Source: Avibacterium avium
Lineage (GTDB): Bacteria > Pseudomonadota > Gammaproteobacteria > Enterobacterales > Pasteurellaceae
Direction of reading: 5' to 3'
Assembly (NCBI RefSeq): GCF_900454535.1
Contig: NZ_UGSP01000001.1
Span: forward strand, 2,043,501 to 2,107,500
Length of the DNA: 64,000 bases
Shown here: one piece after another, positions 10,294 to 19,711 of the stretch
Layout of the letters: each line of letters opens with the position of its first letter
Numbering within the stretch: position 1 is the first letter of the stretch
Program-made: the position numbers and the translations under genes
Notes under the pieces: model-generated
Told to the model about the DNA's origin: nothing
Seen by the model: only the letters and a program-made list of their open reading frames with translations
The model's database searches: none

Positions 10294-11604
10294 CTAACTT
10301 AATTTGGCTAAGCGGGTAAATTCTTCGCCACGCTTTTCAAATGAGGCAAATTGATCAAGGCTCGCACAAGCTGGAGAAAGCAAGACCATATCACCAGCCT
10401 TGAGTTGCGGACGAAAGGCTTCAATCGCTTGTTCCATTGTGTCAAACAAATGACTTTGATCTGAAAGTTGCGCCAATTTTTCGCCATCTTGCCCAAAACA
10501 ATAACATTCAATATGCGGTTGATTAATCAACGCAGCGAGTTCAGAAAAATCAGCACCTTTGCCATCACCGCCGAGTAATAAATAAAGTTTACCTGCCACC
10601 TGCAAGCCAGTGAGCGCCGCCACGGTGCTACCCACATTAGTGGCTTTGGAATCGTTAATCCAACGCACACCTTGGGCAAAATGAGCTAATTGAAAACGGT
10701 GATCTAGCCCTGTAAATTCACGAAGTGCGGTGCAAATTCCTTGCAAATTTATCCCCGCACTTTGTGCCAAGGCAATGGCGGCCAGTGCATTCATATAATT
10801 ATGACGACCCGTCAATTTTATTTCATCGCAAGGTAAAATCATTTCTTCATAAGCCATTAAATATTGCTTACCGTTTTCGCTTTTTAGCCAATAATCTGCG
10901 TTCGTTTCGCCAAAGCTCACTTGGCGCTTCGCTCGCTCAGTGCCGTCTTGTTGGGTTAGCGGATCTTCTGCATTAATCACCGCAGTTTGGCAATGATGAT
11001 AAATTTTTAATTTGGCTTGGCGATAATCTTCTAAATCCACATAACGATTCATATGATCTTCGCTCACATTTAATACGGTCGCGGCAATGGCTTTTAAGCT
11101 GTAAGTGGTTTCCAGTTGAAAGCTCGACAGTTCTAGCACATAAATATCATGGTTTTGTTCAAGCAAAGAAAGGGCTGGAATGCCAATATTGCCGCCCATT
11201 CCCACCTTTAAGCCTGCGGCTTTCGCCATTTCTGCCACTAAGGTGGTTACCGTGCTTTTGCCGTTTGAACCCGTAATGGCAATAATCGGTTTATCGGCAG
11301 CACGACAGAACAATTCAATATCGCCCACCACTTCAACGCCAGCTTGAAGTGCGGTGTAAATTTCTGGTGTTTTTACTGCAAGCCCAGGGCTGATTACAAT
11401 CATATCGCTTTCCAGCAGCCATTGTGGGTTTAAGCCGCCCGTATGCACTGGCACATTTGGCGGTAATTGCTCCACACCCGCTGGTGATTGGCGGGTATCC
11501 ATTACGCGAACCTTAGCTTGTTGCGCAAGCAAATAATCCACGCAAGACAACCCTGTTTTGCCCAAGCCTACTACACAGATATTTTTATCTTGATATTGAT
11601 TCAT
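10294..11604 (-). CDS. murD: UDP-N-acetylmuramoyl-L-alanine--D-glutamate ligase
   Basis: MurD adds D-Glu to UDP-MurNAc-L-Ala. The sequence shows the N-terminal nucleotide fold ICVVGLGKTGLS, the ATP loop ITGSNGKSTV, the central LTGRHNYMNALAA and the signature WINDSKATN. The 436-residue length is normal. It lies 12 bp upstream of ftsW and 19 bp downstream of mraY. Confidence 0.97.
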   Translation of the reverse strand: MNQYQDKNICVVGLGKTGLSCVDYLLAQQAKVRVMDTRQSPAGVEQLPPNVPVHTGGLNPQWLLESDMIVISPGLAVKTPEIYTALQAGVEVVGDIELFCRAADKPIIAITGSNGKSTVTTLVAEMAKAAGLKVGMGGNIGIPALSLLEQNHDIYVLELSSFQLETTYSLKAIAATVLNVSEDHMNRYVDLEDYRQAKLKIYHHCQTAVINAEDPLTQQDGTERAKRQVSFGETNADYWLKSENGKQYLMAYEEMILPCDEIKLTGRHNYMNALAAIALAQSAGINLQGICTALREFTGLDHRFQLAHFAQGVRWINDSKATNVGSTVAALTGLQVAGKLYLLLGGDGKGADFSELAALINQPHIECYCFGQDGEKLAQLSDQSHLFDTMEQAIEAFRPQLKAGDMVLLSPACASLDQFASFEKRGEEFTRLAKLS

Positions 11605-11622
11605 TGTTTGCTCTTAACCTTT

Positions 11623-12705
11623 TTAACGTAACTTCAAAGTAACCAAGCCAAGTAATACAAGCATTAAGGAAATAATCCAAAAGCGAATAATCACGCGCGG
11701 TTCAGGCCAGCCTTTTAATTCAAAATGATGGTGAATAGGTGCCATACGGAAAATACGCTGTTTACGCAGTTTGTAAGAACCAACTTGCAAAATTACAGAC
11801 AGAGTTTCCATTACAAACACACCGCCCATAATCACTAATAAAAATTCCTGGCGAACTAGCACGGCCACCACACCTAATGCGCCGCCCAGTGCAAGCGATC
11901 CCACATCGCCCATAAACACTTGCGCTGGGTAAGTATTAAACCAGAGGAAGCCTAATCCCGCACCGACAATGGCGGTACAGAACACCACCAGCTCAGAAGT
12001 GTATTTAATATGCGGAATATACAAATAATTTGACCATTCTACGTTACCTGTTGCCCACGCAATCAAAGCAAATGCGCCTGCCACAAAGACAGTCGGCATA
12101 ATGGCAAGGCCGTCTAAGCCGTCTGTTAAATTCACCGCGTTACTTGTCCCCACAATCACAAAATAGGCCAACACGATATAGAACAAGCCAAGCTGCGGCA
12201 TCACTTCTTTAAAGAATGGTACGACAAGGCGTGTGGCATCGGTGTCTTTCCCCACGGCATACATACCAAATACCGCAACGAGCGCAATGGCCGATAGCCA
12301 AAAATATTTCCAGCGTGCAATTAAGCCGTCCGTGTTTTTACGAGTGATTTTGCGGTAATCGTCCACAAAGCCCACTGCGCCATAGCCGAGCAACACAAAT
12401 AAGCTAAACCAAACATAAGGATTGGCTAAATTTGCCCAAAGCAAGGTGCTAACGGTAATGGCGAATAAAATCATAATTCCGCCCATAGTTGGCGTACCTT
12501 TTTTGCTTAAATGGCTTTCTGGCCCGTCATTACGCACTTCTTGGCCAAATTTAAGAATTTGTAAACGGCGGATCACCTTAGGGCCGATCCATAATGAGAT
12601 TAACAGTGCGGTCAATAATGCCAAGATCGCACGCACGGTAATATAAGAGATGACATTAAAGCCACTTTGATATTGCTGGAGATATTCCGCGAGCCAAACT
12701 AACAT
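11623..12705 (-). CDS. mraY: Phospho-MurNAc-pentapeptide transferase
   Basis: MraY transfers phospho-MurNAc-pentapeptide to undecaprenyl phosphate to make lipid I. It is a polytopic membrane protein of 360 residues with about ten spans. The family motifs are GTPTMGG, the catalytic Asp-rich [20 protein letters not shown] and the [11 protein letters not shown] loop near the C-terminus. The start overlaps the murF stop by 7 bp. Confidence 0.97.
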   Translation of the reverse strand: MLVWLAEYLQQYQSGFNVISYITVRAILALLTALLISLWIGPKVIRRLQILKFGQEVRNDGPESHLSKKGTPTMGGIMILFAITVSTLLWANLANPYVWFSLFVLLGYGAVGFVDDYRKITRKNTDGLIARWKYFWLSAIALVAVFGMYAVGKDTDATRLVVPFFKEVMPQLGLFYIVLAYFVIVGTSNAVNLTDGLDGLAIMPTVFVAGAFALIAWATGNVEWSNYLYIPHIKYTSELVVFCTAIVGAGLGFLWFNTYPAQVFMGDVGSLALGGALGVVAVLVRQEFLLVIMGGVFVMETLSVILQVGSYKLRKQRIFRMAPIHHHFELKGWPEPRVIIRFWIISLMLVLLGLVTLKLR

Positions 12706-14081
12706 TGGAAATTATCCTTTAATAATTCAATTACATTTTCTAATTGCATTCGGCGAGAGCCTTTGGCTAACACCACAACGGATTGATTTTGTGCTAATTT
12801 TTCTTTAATTAAGCGAGTAATAAAATCCGCCAAGGCGGCTTGTTCAGTAAAATGCGTTCCGCCATTTTGGGCTGAAATCACCGCACTTTCCTGACCAAAA
12901 CTTGCCACAAAATCTAATTGTGCCGCTTTCGCCGCGTCCGCCACTTGCTGATGGCAAAGCTGACTATTTTCGCCTAATTCTGCCATATCGCCAACAATTA
13001 AAATGCGAAAAGCGGGATATTTTTGTAACACCTGAATCGCCGACTGCAAGGAATCTACATTGGCGTTGTAAGTGTCATCGAGTAACAATAAATTTTCGCA
13101 AGGCTGAATCGGGAATAAACGCCCTTTCACTTTTGCACCTTTTGCCAAGCCTTGTTGCACATCAGAAAGGCTTGCGCCCACATTCATCGCTAACGCGGCT
13201 GCTGCCAACGCATTGCTGATGTTATGTTCGCCTAAATAAGGCAACTGAATAGCAATCTCACCCTGTGGGCTGTGTAAGGTGAACTGCGATCCTTGCCCAT
13301 TGAGCTGAATATCCGTGGCATAAAAATCCGCTTGTGAATTTGTTAAAGAAAACGACCGCACTTGGTGATCGCCAATATTCTTTTGCCAATCCGCCAAATA
13401 ATTGCAATCTAAATTAATCAAGGCGATGCCTTGTTGCGCAAGCCCTTGATAGATTTCGCCTTTGGCTTGTGCCACGCCTGCAAGACTACCAAAACCTTCC
13501 AAATGCGCAGCGGCCACATTATTCACCATCGCCACGTTAGGACGCACTAATTCCGTGGTGTACGCAATTTCACCTAGATGATTGGCGCCCAATTCAATCA
13601 CCGCAAATTTATGCTGCGGGGTAAGGCGTAATAAGGTTAATGGCACGCCAATATCATTATTAAAATTACCGTTGGTAAATAAAACTTGGGAAAAATCCCC
13701 CGCACTTTGTTGCAAAATGGCGGCAGTCATTTCTTTCACCGTGGTTTTGCCTGATGATCCCGTGATCGCCACTGTCAAAGGGTTAATTTGCGCTTTTAGC
13801 CATTTGCCTAGCTGCCCTAAGGCAAGTCGAGTGTCCGCAACGACAATTTGTGGCACATCTATTTCACATTGATGATCCACGATCAGCGCCAATGCTCCTT
13901 GCTCCACGGCATTGGCTAAATATTGATGACCATCAAAACGCTCGCCTTTTAAGGCAAAAAATAGCCCTTGCGGATTGGCTTGACGAGTATCCGTGCTGAT
14001 ATTTTCAATCGCGACACGCCCATCACCATAAAGCGTGCCATTGAGAATCTCAGCCAATTGTTGGGTGGTTAGTTTAATCAT
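12699..14081 (-). CDS. murF: UDP-MurNAc-tripeptide--D-alanyl-D-alanine ligase
   Basis: MurF attaches D-Ala-D-Ala to finish the cytoplasmic pentapeptide precursor. The ATP loop [13 protein letters not shown], the signature around [11 protein letters not shown] and the C-terminal-domain [10 protein letters not shown] are visible. Length is 460 residues. The ATG overlaps the murE stop (ATGA), and the 3' end overlaps mraY, so it is translationally coupled on both sides. Confidence 0.97.
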   Translation of the reverse strand: MIKLTTQQLAEILNGTLYGDGRVAIENISTDTRQANPQGLFFALKGERFDGHQYLANAVEQGALALIVDHQCEIDVPQIVVADTRLALGQLGKWLKAQINPLTVAITGSSGKTTVKEMTAAILQQSAGDFSQVLFTNGNFNNDIGVPLTLLRLTPQHKFAVIELGANHLGEIAYTTELVRPNVAMVNNVAAAHLEGFGSLAGVAQAKGEIYQGLAQQGIALINLDCNYLADWQKNIGDHQVRSFSLTNSQADFYATDIQLNGQGSQFTLHSPQGEIAIQLPYLGEHNISNALAAAALAMNVGASLSDVQQGLAKGAKVKGRLFPIQPCENLLLLDDTYNANVDSLQSAIQVLQKYPAFRILIVGDMAELGENSQLCHQQVADAAKAAQLDFVASFGQESAVISAQNGGTHFTEQAALADFITRLIKEKLAQNQSVVVLAKGSRRMQLENVIELLKDNFQC

Positions 14082-15553
14082 TTTGTTTCACTAAAATATT
14101 GTTTTACTGTCGCTTGATCGGAAAACGGCAATTTCGTTGTGCCAATAATTTGGTAATTTTCGTGGCCTTTGCCGGCAATCAGCACCACATCTTGCGGTTG
14201 TGCAATTTTGAGCGCTTGTTGAATCGCTTGATCACGCTGATGAATAATCTGCACCTTGCTTAAATCCACAAATCCCGCTTGAATGTCTTGCATAATTTTT
14301 TCGGCATCTTCTGTGCGTGGGTTGTCGTCCGTAACAATCACAAAATCAGCAAATTGCTCTGCAATGTGTGCCATTTGCGGACGCTTCCCTGTATCCCGAT
14401 CACCACCACAACCAAACACGCAATAAAGCGCGCCTTCACAATGTAAGCGTGCCGCTTGCAACGCTTTTTCTAAGGCATCTGGCGTGTGCGCATAATCCAC
14501 AATCGCCGTGGCCTGATTTGCCGCATGCAAACGTTCCATTCGCCCACAAACACCTTGTAATTGCCCTGCACTTTGGCAAAGTTCGTTTAAAGAATAACCT
14601 AAGGCAAGCAGACTGGCGAAAGCAAATAATAAATTGCTGACATTAAATGCGCCAATCAATGGGCTATGTAATTCACCCTCGCCCCAACTAGACGTGAAAT
14701 GAATAATCGCACCTTGGTTATGGAATTGAACTTGCTCTGCTTTGAGCCATTGTTTATGGCTTGGTTGATAATCGGCTTTACAGCTCACCGCAATGGCATT
14801 GGGTAATTGCTGTAACCATTGTGCGCCCACAGGATCATCGGCGTTAATCACCTTATGCGTGCTATGTAACTCGCTAAATAAACGGTATTTCGCAGCAGCA
14901 TAATTTTCCATTGTGTGGTGATAATCAAGATGATCACGACTCAGGTTGGTAAAAATAGCCACGGCAAATTGCAGTGCTTCAACACGATGTTGCACTAAGC
15001 CGTGTGATGACACTTCAATGGCAGCAAAATCTGCGCCAGCCTGTACAAATTCTGCGAGGGTGGATTGAATTTCAATGGCTGAACCTGTGGTATTTGCCGC
15101 TTCCTTAATTTGCCCAAGCAAGCCATTGCCAATGGTTCCCATTACTGCACTTTTATGTCCAAGCAAGTTCGCCCACTGCGCCACAAGCTGAGCCACCGTG
15201 GTTTTGCCATTCGTTCCTGTTACGCCAACAAGGGTTAAATGGGCTGAAGGATCATTATAAAATTGCCCTGCAAGACGTGATAAATGTTGCGGTAATTCAT
15301 AATAGGCAATGAGCGGAATGCCTTGTTCCATTTTGACGGTTAAGTGTTGCTGAGCAAAATCAGCTTCAAAAAGCACCGCACTTGCGCCATTGCTAATTGC
15401 TTGCGGAATGTAGTTTCTGCCGTCCGTTTGATGCCCTTTTATAGCAACGAAAAGACAGCCAGTCTTTGCAGAGCGGCTGTCTAACGTCATTTCGGTCAGC
15501 TCAACTTCTTGGGGCAAATGTTCTATCCCCAAAAGTGCGGTGAGTTTTTTCAT
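14078..15553 (-). CDS. murE: UDP-MurNAc-L-Ala-D-Glu--meso-diaminopimelate ligase
   Basis: MurE adds the third stem residue. The specificity motif reads DNPRTE, which in this family selects meso-diaminopimelate rather than lysine. The ATP loop [10 protein letters not shown] and the signature [10 protein letters not shown]-like segment ([16 protein letters not shown]) are present. Length is 491 residues. It starts 20 bp after ftsI and overlaps murF by 4 bp. Confidence 0.96.
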   Translation of the reverse strand: MKKLTALLGIEHLPQEVELTEMTLDSRSAKTGCLFVAIKGHQTDGRNYIPQAISNGASAVLFEADFAQQHLTVKMEQGIPLIAYYELPQHLSRLAGQFYNDPSAHLTLVGVTGTNGKTTVAQLVAQWANLLGHKSAVMGTIGNGLLGQIKEAANTTGSAIEIQSTLAEFVQAGADFAAIEVSSHGLVQHRVEALQFAVAIFTNLSRDHLDYHHTMENYAAAKYRLFSELHSTHKVINADDPVGAQWLQQLPNAIAVSCKADYQPSHKQWLKAEQVQFHNQGAIIHFTSSWGEGELHSPLIGAFNVSNLLFAFASLLALGYSLNELCQSAGQLQGVCGRMERLHAANQATAIVDYAHTPDALEKALQAARLHCEGALYCVFGCGGDRDTGKRPQMAHIAEQFADFVIVTDDNPRTEDAEKIMQDIQAGFVDLSKVQIIHQRDQAIQQALKIAQPQDVVLIAGKGHENYQIIGTTKLPFSDQATVKQYFSETK

Positions 15554-15573
15554 TATTTTTCCTTGATCAAAAA

Positions 15574-17373
15574 TTAGTTCGTTGTTTCATCTTTTTTCTG
15601 AGTATTTAAACGAACGGTGCGTTTGGCGACTTTTTGTTGCTCCACCGCATCAGGCGGAACGTTATTCATTCGTAACGCATAGCCCATAATATTTGAGAAC
15701 AATGGTGCAGAAACCGCCCCACCATAATATTGCCCCGCTTTCGGCTCATTGATCAAAACAATCAGTGCATAGCGTGGATCGCTCACTGGTGCAATGCCTG
15801 CGGTGTAAGCAATATATTTATCCACATAACGGCCTTTTTCTAGTTTTTTCGCTGTCCCTGTTTTGATCCCAACGCGATAACCTTCCACCATTGCGCGTTT
15901 ATTTTTGATCGCCACTTTTTCCATCATATTCACCACTTCACGGGTGATTTTCTCGGAAAATACACGCTGTCCGATAACAGGCGGATCAACCTTGGTAATA
16001 GAAAGTGGACGATAAATCCCGAAACTGCCTAAGGTCACATAAGCACGTGCAATTTGCACTGGCGTTACATTCAAGCCATAACCATAAGCCACGTTAGCAC
16101 GCTCAATATCAGCCCAACGCTTACGGTTTGCATTTAATAAGCCTGATTGCTCACCGCTTAGCCCAAGTTCTGTCGGTTTTCCTAAGCCTGCATTTTCATA
16201 GGTTTCCATTAAGGCACTTGGTGGCATTAATAAGGCTAAACGGCTCACACCACGGTTACTGGAGTTTTCTAAAATTTCATCAAGGGTTTGGCTATCTCTT
16301 GGTGCCACATCTTTGACTTCGTGTCCATTTAGCACTAAACGCCCTGTATTAATCACTTGATGACGTCCCACCACGCCGCGTTGAAGTGCGGTTAAAACAA
16401 CAAAAGGTTTTACCGTAGAACCTGGCTCAAAAATATCCGTTACTGCACGGTTGCGGATAAGATCCGCTTTCACGCCAGTACGATTATTCGGGTTATAAGA
16501 AGGCGCATTCACCATTGCCAATACTTCACCTGTGCGAATATCTACTAACACAGCTGTGCCTGATTCTGCTTTATTTGCTGCAACCGCTTTTTTGATTTCA
16601 CGGTAAACCATAGATTGCAGTTTTTCATCAATACTTAGCGTAACATTATGTGCATCGTATTTTTTAACATCGGCAATATCTTCCACCACACGCCCAAATT
16701 TATCTTTGCGGTAAGTGCGTGAACCCGATTTCCCCACTAGCAAGGAATTAAAACTTTTTTCAATACCTTCAATACCCTCACCATCAATATTGGTGTAGCC
16801 AATTAAATGAGCGGTTTCTTCTACTCGTGGATAAAAACGGCGCGCTTCGGTTTTTAAGGTTACCCCTTTGATTTTCAGCTGTTTCACATAGTCTGAAATG
16901 GTTGGTGAAACCTGACGAGATAAATAAATAAATCTTGACGAAGGCGATTTTTCAATGCGTTTAATTAAATCTTTGTAAGGTACTTTGAGTGCTTTTGCGA
17001 GCGCTTGCCAACGTTCTTTATCTTGCAATGAATTTTCTTTAAAGATGAATTTAGGATCAGCCACCACTGAATACATTGGTACGCTAACGGATAATAACTG
17101 TCCATTACGATCTAAAATTGAACCACGCACAGAAAGAATTTCCTGCGTGCGCACGGAACGTTTGTCTGCCTCAACCATCAAAGGTTCAGGGTTTACGCCT
17201 TGTAAATAAATCGCTCTTGCCGCAAGAGTGGATAATAGGGTAATCATAATGCCCACAGCCACCCAAAAACGCCAGCGGATAAAGCTGTTGGTGTAAGAAA
17301 TTTTCGGCTTGTTACGTTTAACTGAACTGCTCGTTTTGCTACTACGTCTTATACTTTGACTTTTCTTTTTCAT
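15574..17373 (-). CDS. ftsI: Peptidoglycan transpeptidase FtsI (PBP3)
   Basis: FtsI crosslinks septal peptidoglycan and is a beta-lactam target. It has one membrane span near residues 30-50, a pedestal domain, and a transpeptidase domain with the nucleophile motif STVK (in EPGSTVKPF), the SSN motif (ENSSNRGVS) and KTGT (GIKTGTAKK). The TTG at 17385 is open, but the ATG at 17373 has a strong GGAGGGG site, giving 599 residues. At the position of H. influenzae N526, whose change to Lys reduces ampicillin susceptibility, this protein appears to have Asp (RYVDKY). Confidence 0.96.
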   Translation of the reverse strand: MKKKSQSIRRSSKTSSSVKRNKPKISYTNSFIRWRFWVAVGIMITLLSTLAARAIYLQGVNPEPLMVEADKRSVRTQEILSVRGSILDRNGQLLSVSVPMYSVVADPKFIFKENSLQDKERWQALAKALKVPYKDLIKRIEKSPSSRFIYLSRQVSPTISDYVKQLKIKGVTLKTEARRFYPRVEETAHLIGYTNIDGEGIEGIEKSFNSLLVGKSGSRTYRKDKFGRVVEDIADVKKYDAHNVTLSIDEKLQSMVYREIKKAVAANKAESGTAVLVDIRTGEVLAMVNAPSYNPNNRTGVKADLIRNRAVTDIFEPGSTVKPFVVLTALQRGVVGRHQVINTGRLVLNGHEVKDVAPRDSQTLDEILENSSNRGVSRLALLMPPSALMETYENAGLGKPTELGLSGEQSGLLNANRKRWADIERANVAYGYGLNVTPVQIARAYVTLGSFGIYRPLSITKVDPPVIGQRVFSEKITREVVNMMEKVAIKNKRAMVEGYRVGIKTGTAKKLEKGRYVDKYIAYTAGIAPVSDPRYALIVLINEPKAGQYYGGAVSAPLFSNIMGYALRMNNVPPDAVEQQKVAKRTVRLNTQKKDETTN

Positions 17374-17385
17374 CTTCCCCTCCAA

Positions 17386-17706
17386 CTACTCAACAAGCAG
17401 TACTTCCTGTTCTGAACGGGTTCTATCCATTTTTAACTTGGTTTTGGCAATGGCCTCAATACGGTTATTATCGCTTTGTGTTGCTTCTTCCAATTTCAAA
17501 CTTAAATATTCATTTTCTAAGGCTTGATGTTGCCAAAGCAACTCTCCTTTTTGCATCACTAAGGCGCGGGTTTTATGGGTTATCCAAATTGTCCCTAAGG
17601 CACTACAAAGGATTAAAATAAACAGCAAAATGATTAATTTATTCGAACTGAATAAATCTTCTGAGAGCATTGAAGCTAATGGATAACGTTCTGAATTTTC
17701 AACCAT
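17386..17706 (-). CDS. ftsL: Cell division protein FtsL
   Basis: FtsL is a small bitopic protein that forms a coiled coil with FtsB and activates FtsWI. The 106-residue product has a cytoplasmic N-terminus, one hydrophobic span ([19 protein letters not shown]) and a periplasmic coiled coil rich in Leu, Glu and Gln ending [15 protein letters not shown]. Sequence conservation in this family is low, so position between rsmH and ftsI is part of the evidence. Confidence 0.93.
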   Translation of the reverse strand: MVENSERYPLASMLSEDLFSSNKLIILLFILILCSALGTIWITHKTRALVMQKGELLWQHQALENEYLSLKLEEATQSDNNRIEAIAKTKLKMDRTRSEQEVLLVE

Positions 17707-17708
17707 TT

Positions 17709-18674
17709 TTATACTCTCTCCGCAATACGCAGCACCGCACTTCTTGAGCGGGCATTTTGGGCAATTTCTTGTTCACTTGGCATAATCGCCTTGCCAATGG
17801 TTTTTAAGGTTTGGCTACGCTGAATTTGATCTTCACGCAACGGCAAGCCTTTCGGCAAACTTTCGCCCTTGCTTTGCTTACGCATAAAATGTTTCACCAT
17901 ACGATCTTCAAGAGAATGGAAGCTGATGATCGACAAACGTCCTTGTGGCGCTAATACTTGTAGAGCCCCTTGCAAGACACGTTCTAGTTCTTCCAATTCA
18001 GCATTAATGAAAATACGAATTGCCTGAAAACTACGCGTAGCTGGGTGTTTATGTTTATCTTTAAAAGGAACCGATTGCGCAATCAGCTCAGCTAATTGCA
18101 AGGTGCGATTAAGTGGTTCTGTGCCATTTTGACGTGCATTTTTATTATAATTAACAATGGCTTGTGCAATGCGCTTAGCAAAACGCTCTTCGCCAAAGGT
18201 TTTCAGCACCCAAGCTAAATCTTGCTCAGAAACCTGTTGCAACCATTCTGCCGCTGATAAACCTTGGGTGGTATCCATTCGCATATCAAGCGGGCCGTCT
18301 TTCATAAAGCTAAACCCACGTTCAGCTTCATCTAGTTGAGGGGAAGATACACCAAGATCGAGCAAAATACCGTCAATCTTACCGACTAAACCTAATTTTT
18401 CGCAGATCTCAGGGATCGCAGAAAAGCTATTGTGTTCGATCTGAAAACGCGGATCTTGAATTTGCGCTGCCGCCGCAATCGCACGCGGATCGCGATCAAT
18501 GGCGATTAATCTGCCATCTTGGGATAAGCGAGATAAAATCAGACGAGAATGACCGCCGCGCCCAAAAGTGCCATCAATATAGATGCCTTTTTCTTTCAAC
18601 GCCAAAGCGTCCACCGCCTCATTTAATAAAACGGTGAAATGTTCAGGTGAAGAAAAAAGGTTCTGCGCGTTCAT
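17709..18674 (-). CDS. rsmH: 16S rRNA (cytosine-1402-N4)-methyltransferase
   Basis: RsmH (MraW) methylates N4 of C1402 in the decoding centre. The SAM-binding sequence [13 protein letters not shown], the [18 protein letters not shown] motif and [13 protein letters not shown] are typical. Length is 321 residues. Between this gene and mraZ lies a 111-bp gap with a strong hairpin. Confidence 0.97.
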   Translation of the reverse strand: MNAQNLFSSPEHFTVLLNEAVDALALKEKGIYIDGTFGRGGHSRLILSRLSQDGRLIAIDRDPRAIAAAAQIQDPRFQIEHNSFSAIPEICEKLGLVGKIDGILLDLGVSSPQLDEAERGFSFMKDGPLDMRMDTTQGLSAAEWLQQVSEQDLAWVLKTFGEERFAKRIAQAIVNYNKNARQNGTEPLNRTLQLAELIAQSVPFKDKHKHPATRSFQAIRIFINAELEELERVLQGALQVLAPQGRLSIISFHSLEDRMVKHFMRKQSKGESLPKGLPLREDQIQRSQTLKTIGKAIMPSEQEIAQNARSRSAVLRIAERV

Positions 18675-18711
18675 AAGTCGTTATTAAATAATAAAAATTA
18701 AATGTTAAAAT

Positions 18712-18748
18712 GAGATAATGCGGTGTACCTAAGTACACCGCTTATCTC
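18712..18748. other. 16-bp hairpin between mraZ and rsmH
   Basis: Arms 18712-18728 and 18733-18748 pair over 16 bp with a single bulged T and a 4-nt CTAA loop. In the transcript it would fall just after mraZ and before the rsmH ribosome site. No T-run follows directly, so a simple terminator is not supported; attenuation, RNA processing or mRNA protection are possible. Confidence 0.7.
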
Positions 18749-18785
18749 TGCTAGTGCCGTTGTCTTGGCGGAAGTTAATCTTCTC

Positions 18786-19244
18786 TTATAAAGACAACGT
18801 GATTAATTCAGGAGATTGGGCAAGCTGACCACTTGCACCGAGAGCCATATCTTGTTGAATTTGAGCCTGCCACTCCACATCGCTCCAAATTTCAAATTTA
18901 TTTAGCTGGCCCACTAACATTGTGCTTTTTTCTAGTTTCGCGTGCTGGCGTAATGGCGCGCTGATTAAAATTCGCCCTACACTATCCAGCTCACATTCCG
19001 TGGCATAACCGAGCATCACACGCTGTAAACTGCGTTGCACAGGATCAAAATTCGACAAACTTAATAATTTTTGCTCAACAATTTCCCATTCATCTAAGGG
19101 ATAAAGTAACAAGCAAGGTTGGCGAATATCCACGGTGCAAACCATTTGCCCATTATTTTTTTCTAGGATCTCGGCACGGTAACGGGTGGGAATGGCAAGC
19201 CGTCCCTTTGAATCCAGATTTACCGATGATGCGCCACGAAACAT
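18786..19244 (-). CDS. mraZ: Transcriptional regulator MraZ
   Basis: MraZ is an AbrB-like DNA-binding protein that represses the dcw promoter by binding repeats upstream of its own gene. The 152-residue protein has the two-fold DXXXR-containing repeat: [15 protein letters not shown] in the first half and [15 protein letters not shown] in the second. It is the first gene of the cluster and is preceded by three matching operator repeats. Confidence 0.97.
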   Translation of the reverse strand: MFRGASSVNLDSKGRLAIPTRYRAEILEKNNGQMVCTVDIRQPCLLLYPLDEWEIVEQKLLSLSNFDPVQRSLQRVMLGYATECELDSVGRILISAPLRQHAKLEKSTMLVGQLNKFEIWSDVEWQAQIQQDMALGASGQLAQSPELITLSL

Positions 19245-19299
19245 TGTTTGAGATCTCTTGTTAAAAATAAGTGCGGTTATTTTTTACAGAATTTTGCAA

Positions 19300-19329
19300 T
19301 TTTTACCACAAAACACCACTTTTTACCAC
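19300..19329 (-). promoter_or_regulatory. MraZ operator: three 10-bp direct repeats
   Basis: Read on the minus strand, three consecutive 10-mers are GTGGTAAAAA, GTGGTGTTTT and GTGGTAAAAA. In E. coli MraZ binds three TGGGN-type repeats spaced 10 bp apart upstream of mraZ; number, spacing and place agree here, with the core changed to GTGGT. Assignment is by analogy. Confidence 0.8.
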
Positions 19330-19338
19330 TTATTCGTA

Positions 19339-19367
19339 AGTTTAGTATTAGTTTGACTAAGTTGCAA
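19339..19367 (-). promoter_or_regulatory. Candidate dcw (mra) promoter
   Basis: On the minus strand TTGCAA (19362-19367) and TAAACT (19339-19344) are separated by 17 bp, a good sigma-70 arrangement. It lies immediately upstream of the GTGGT repeats, so a bound repressor would sit at the transcription start. Confidence 0.55.
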
Positions 19368-19496
19368 GCAGTTTGATCCAGATCTTATGTAAAGATTTGT
19401 ATATTTCGGCCAAAAAGAAAGCCATTTGAGCAACGCACCAAATAGCTTTATGAAGAATCATTGAAAAGTGAAAAATGTAAAGATCGGGATCTGATC

Positions 19497-19664
19497 CTAA
19501 GATTTAGCTGCTTTCTCTTGCTCCGCTTTTTTCGGTGGATCTTCATCAAATTTCACCACTGGCACACAACTGCGGCAAGCGCCTTGATCGATCCCTAATT
19601 CTTTGCAAAATTCACTGTATTTATCCCATAATCTGCGCAGCACACCTTTTTGTTGATTTGCCAT
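19497..19664 (-). CDS. Small conserved DUF5363-like protein
   Basis: This 55-residue frame starts MANQQKGVLRRLWDKYSEFC and contains three Cys (CKELGIDQGACRSC) before a Lys/Glu-rich tail. It resembles short Pasteurellaceae proteins that I recall as the DUF5363 family; the function is unknown. It is located 47 bp downstream of tmcA on the same strand and may be the last gene of the phoH-ybeY-tmcA unit. Confidence 0.65.
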   Translation of the reverse strand: MANQQKGVLRRLWDKYSEFCKELGIDQGACRSCVPVVKFDEDPPKKAEQEKAAKS

Positions 19665-19711
19665 TATTTCCCCCTATTTTGCGATTTATTCTTTGCCTTA
19701 TGTATTCCTTA

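Noticed and set aside
15574-17373. Beta-lactam resistance substitution in FtsI
   Set aside because: The position of H. influenzae N526 appears to be Asp, not Lys, and natural differences from Haemophilus make any resistance call unsafe.
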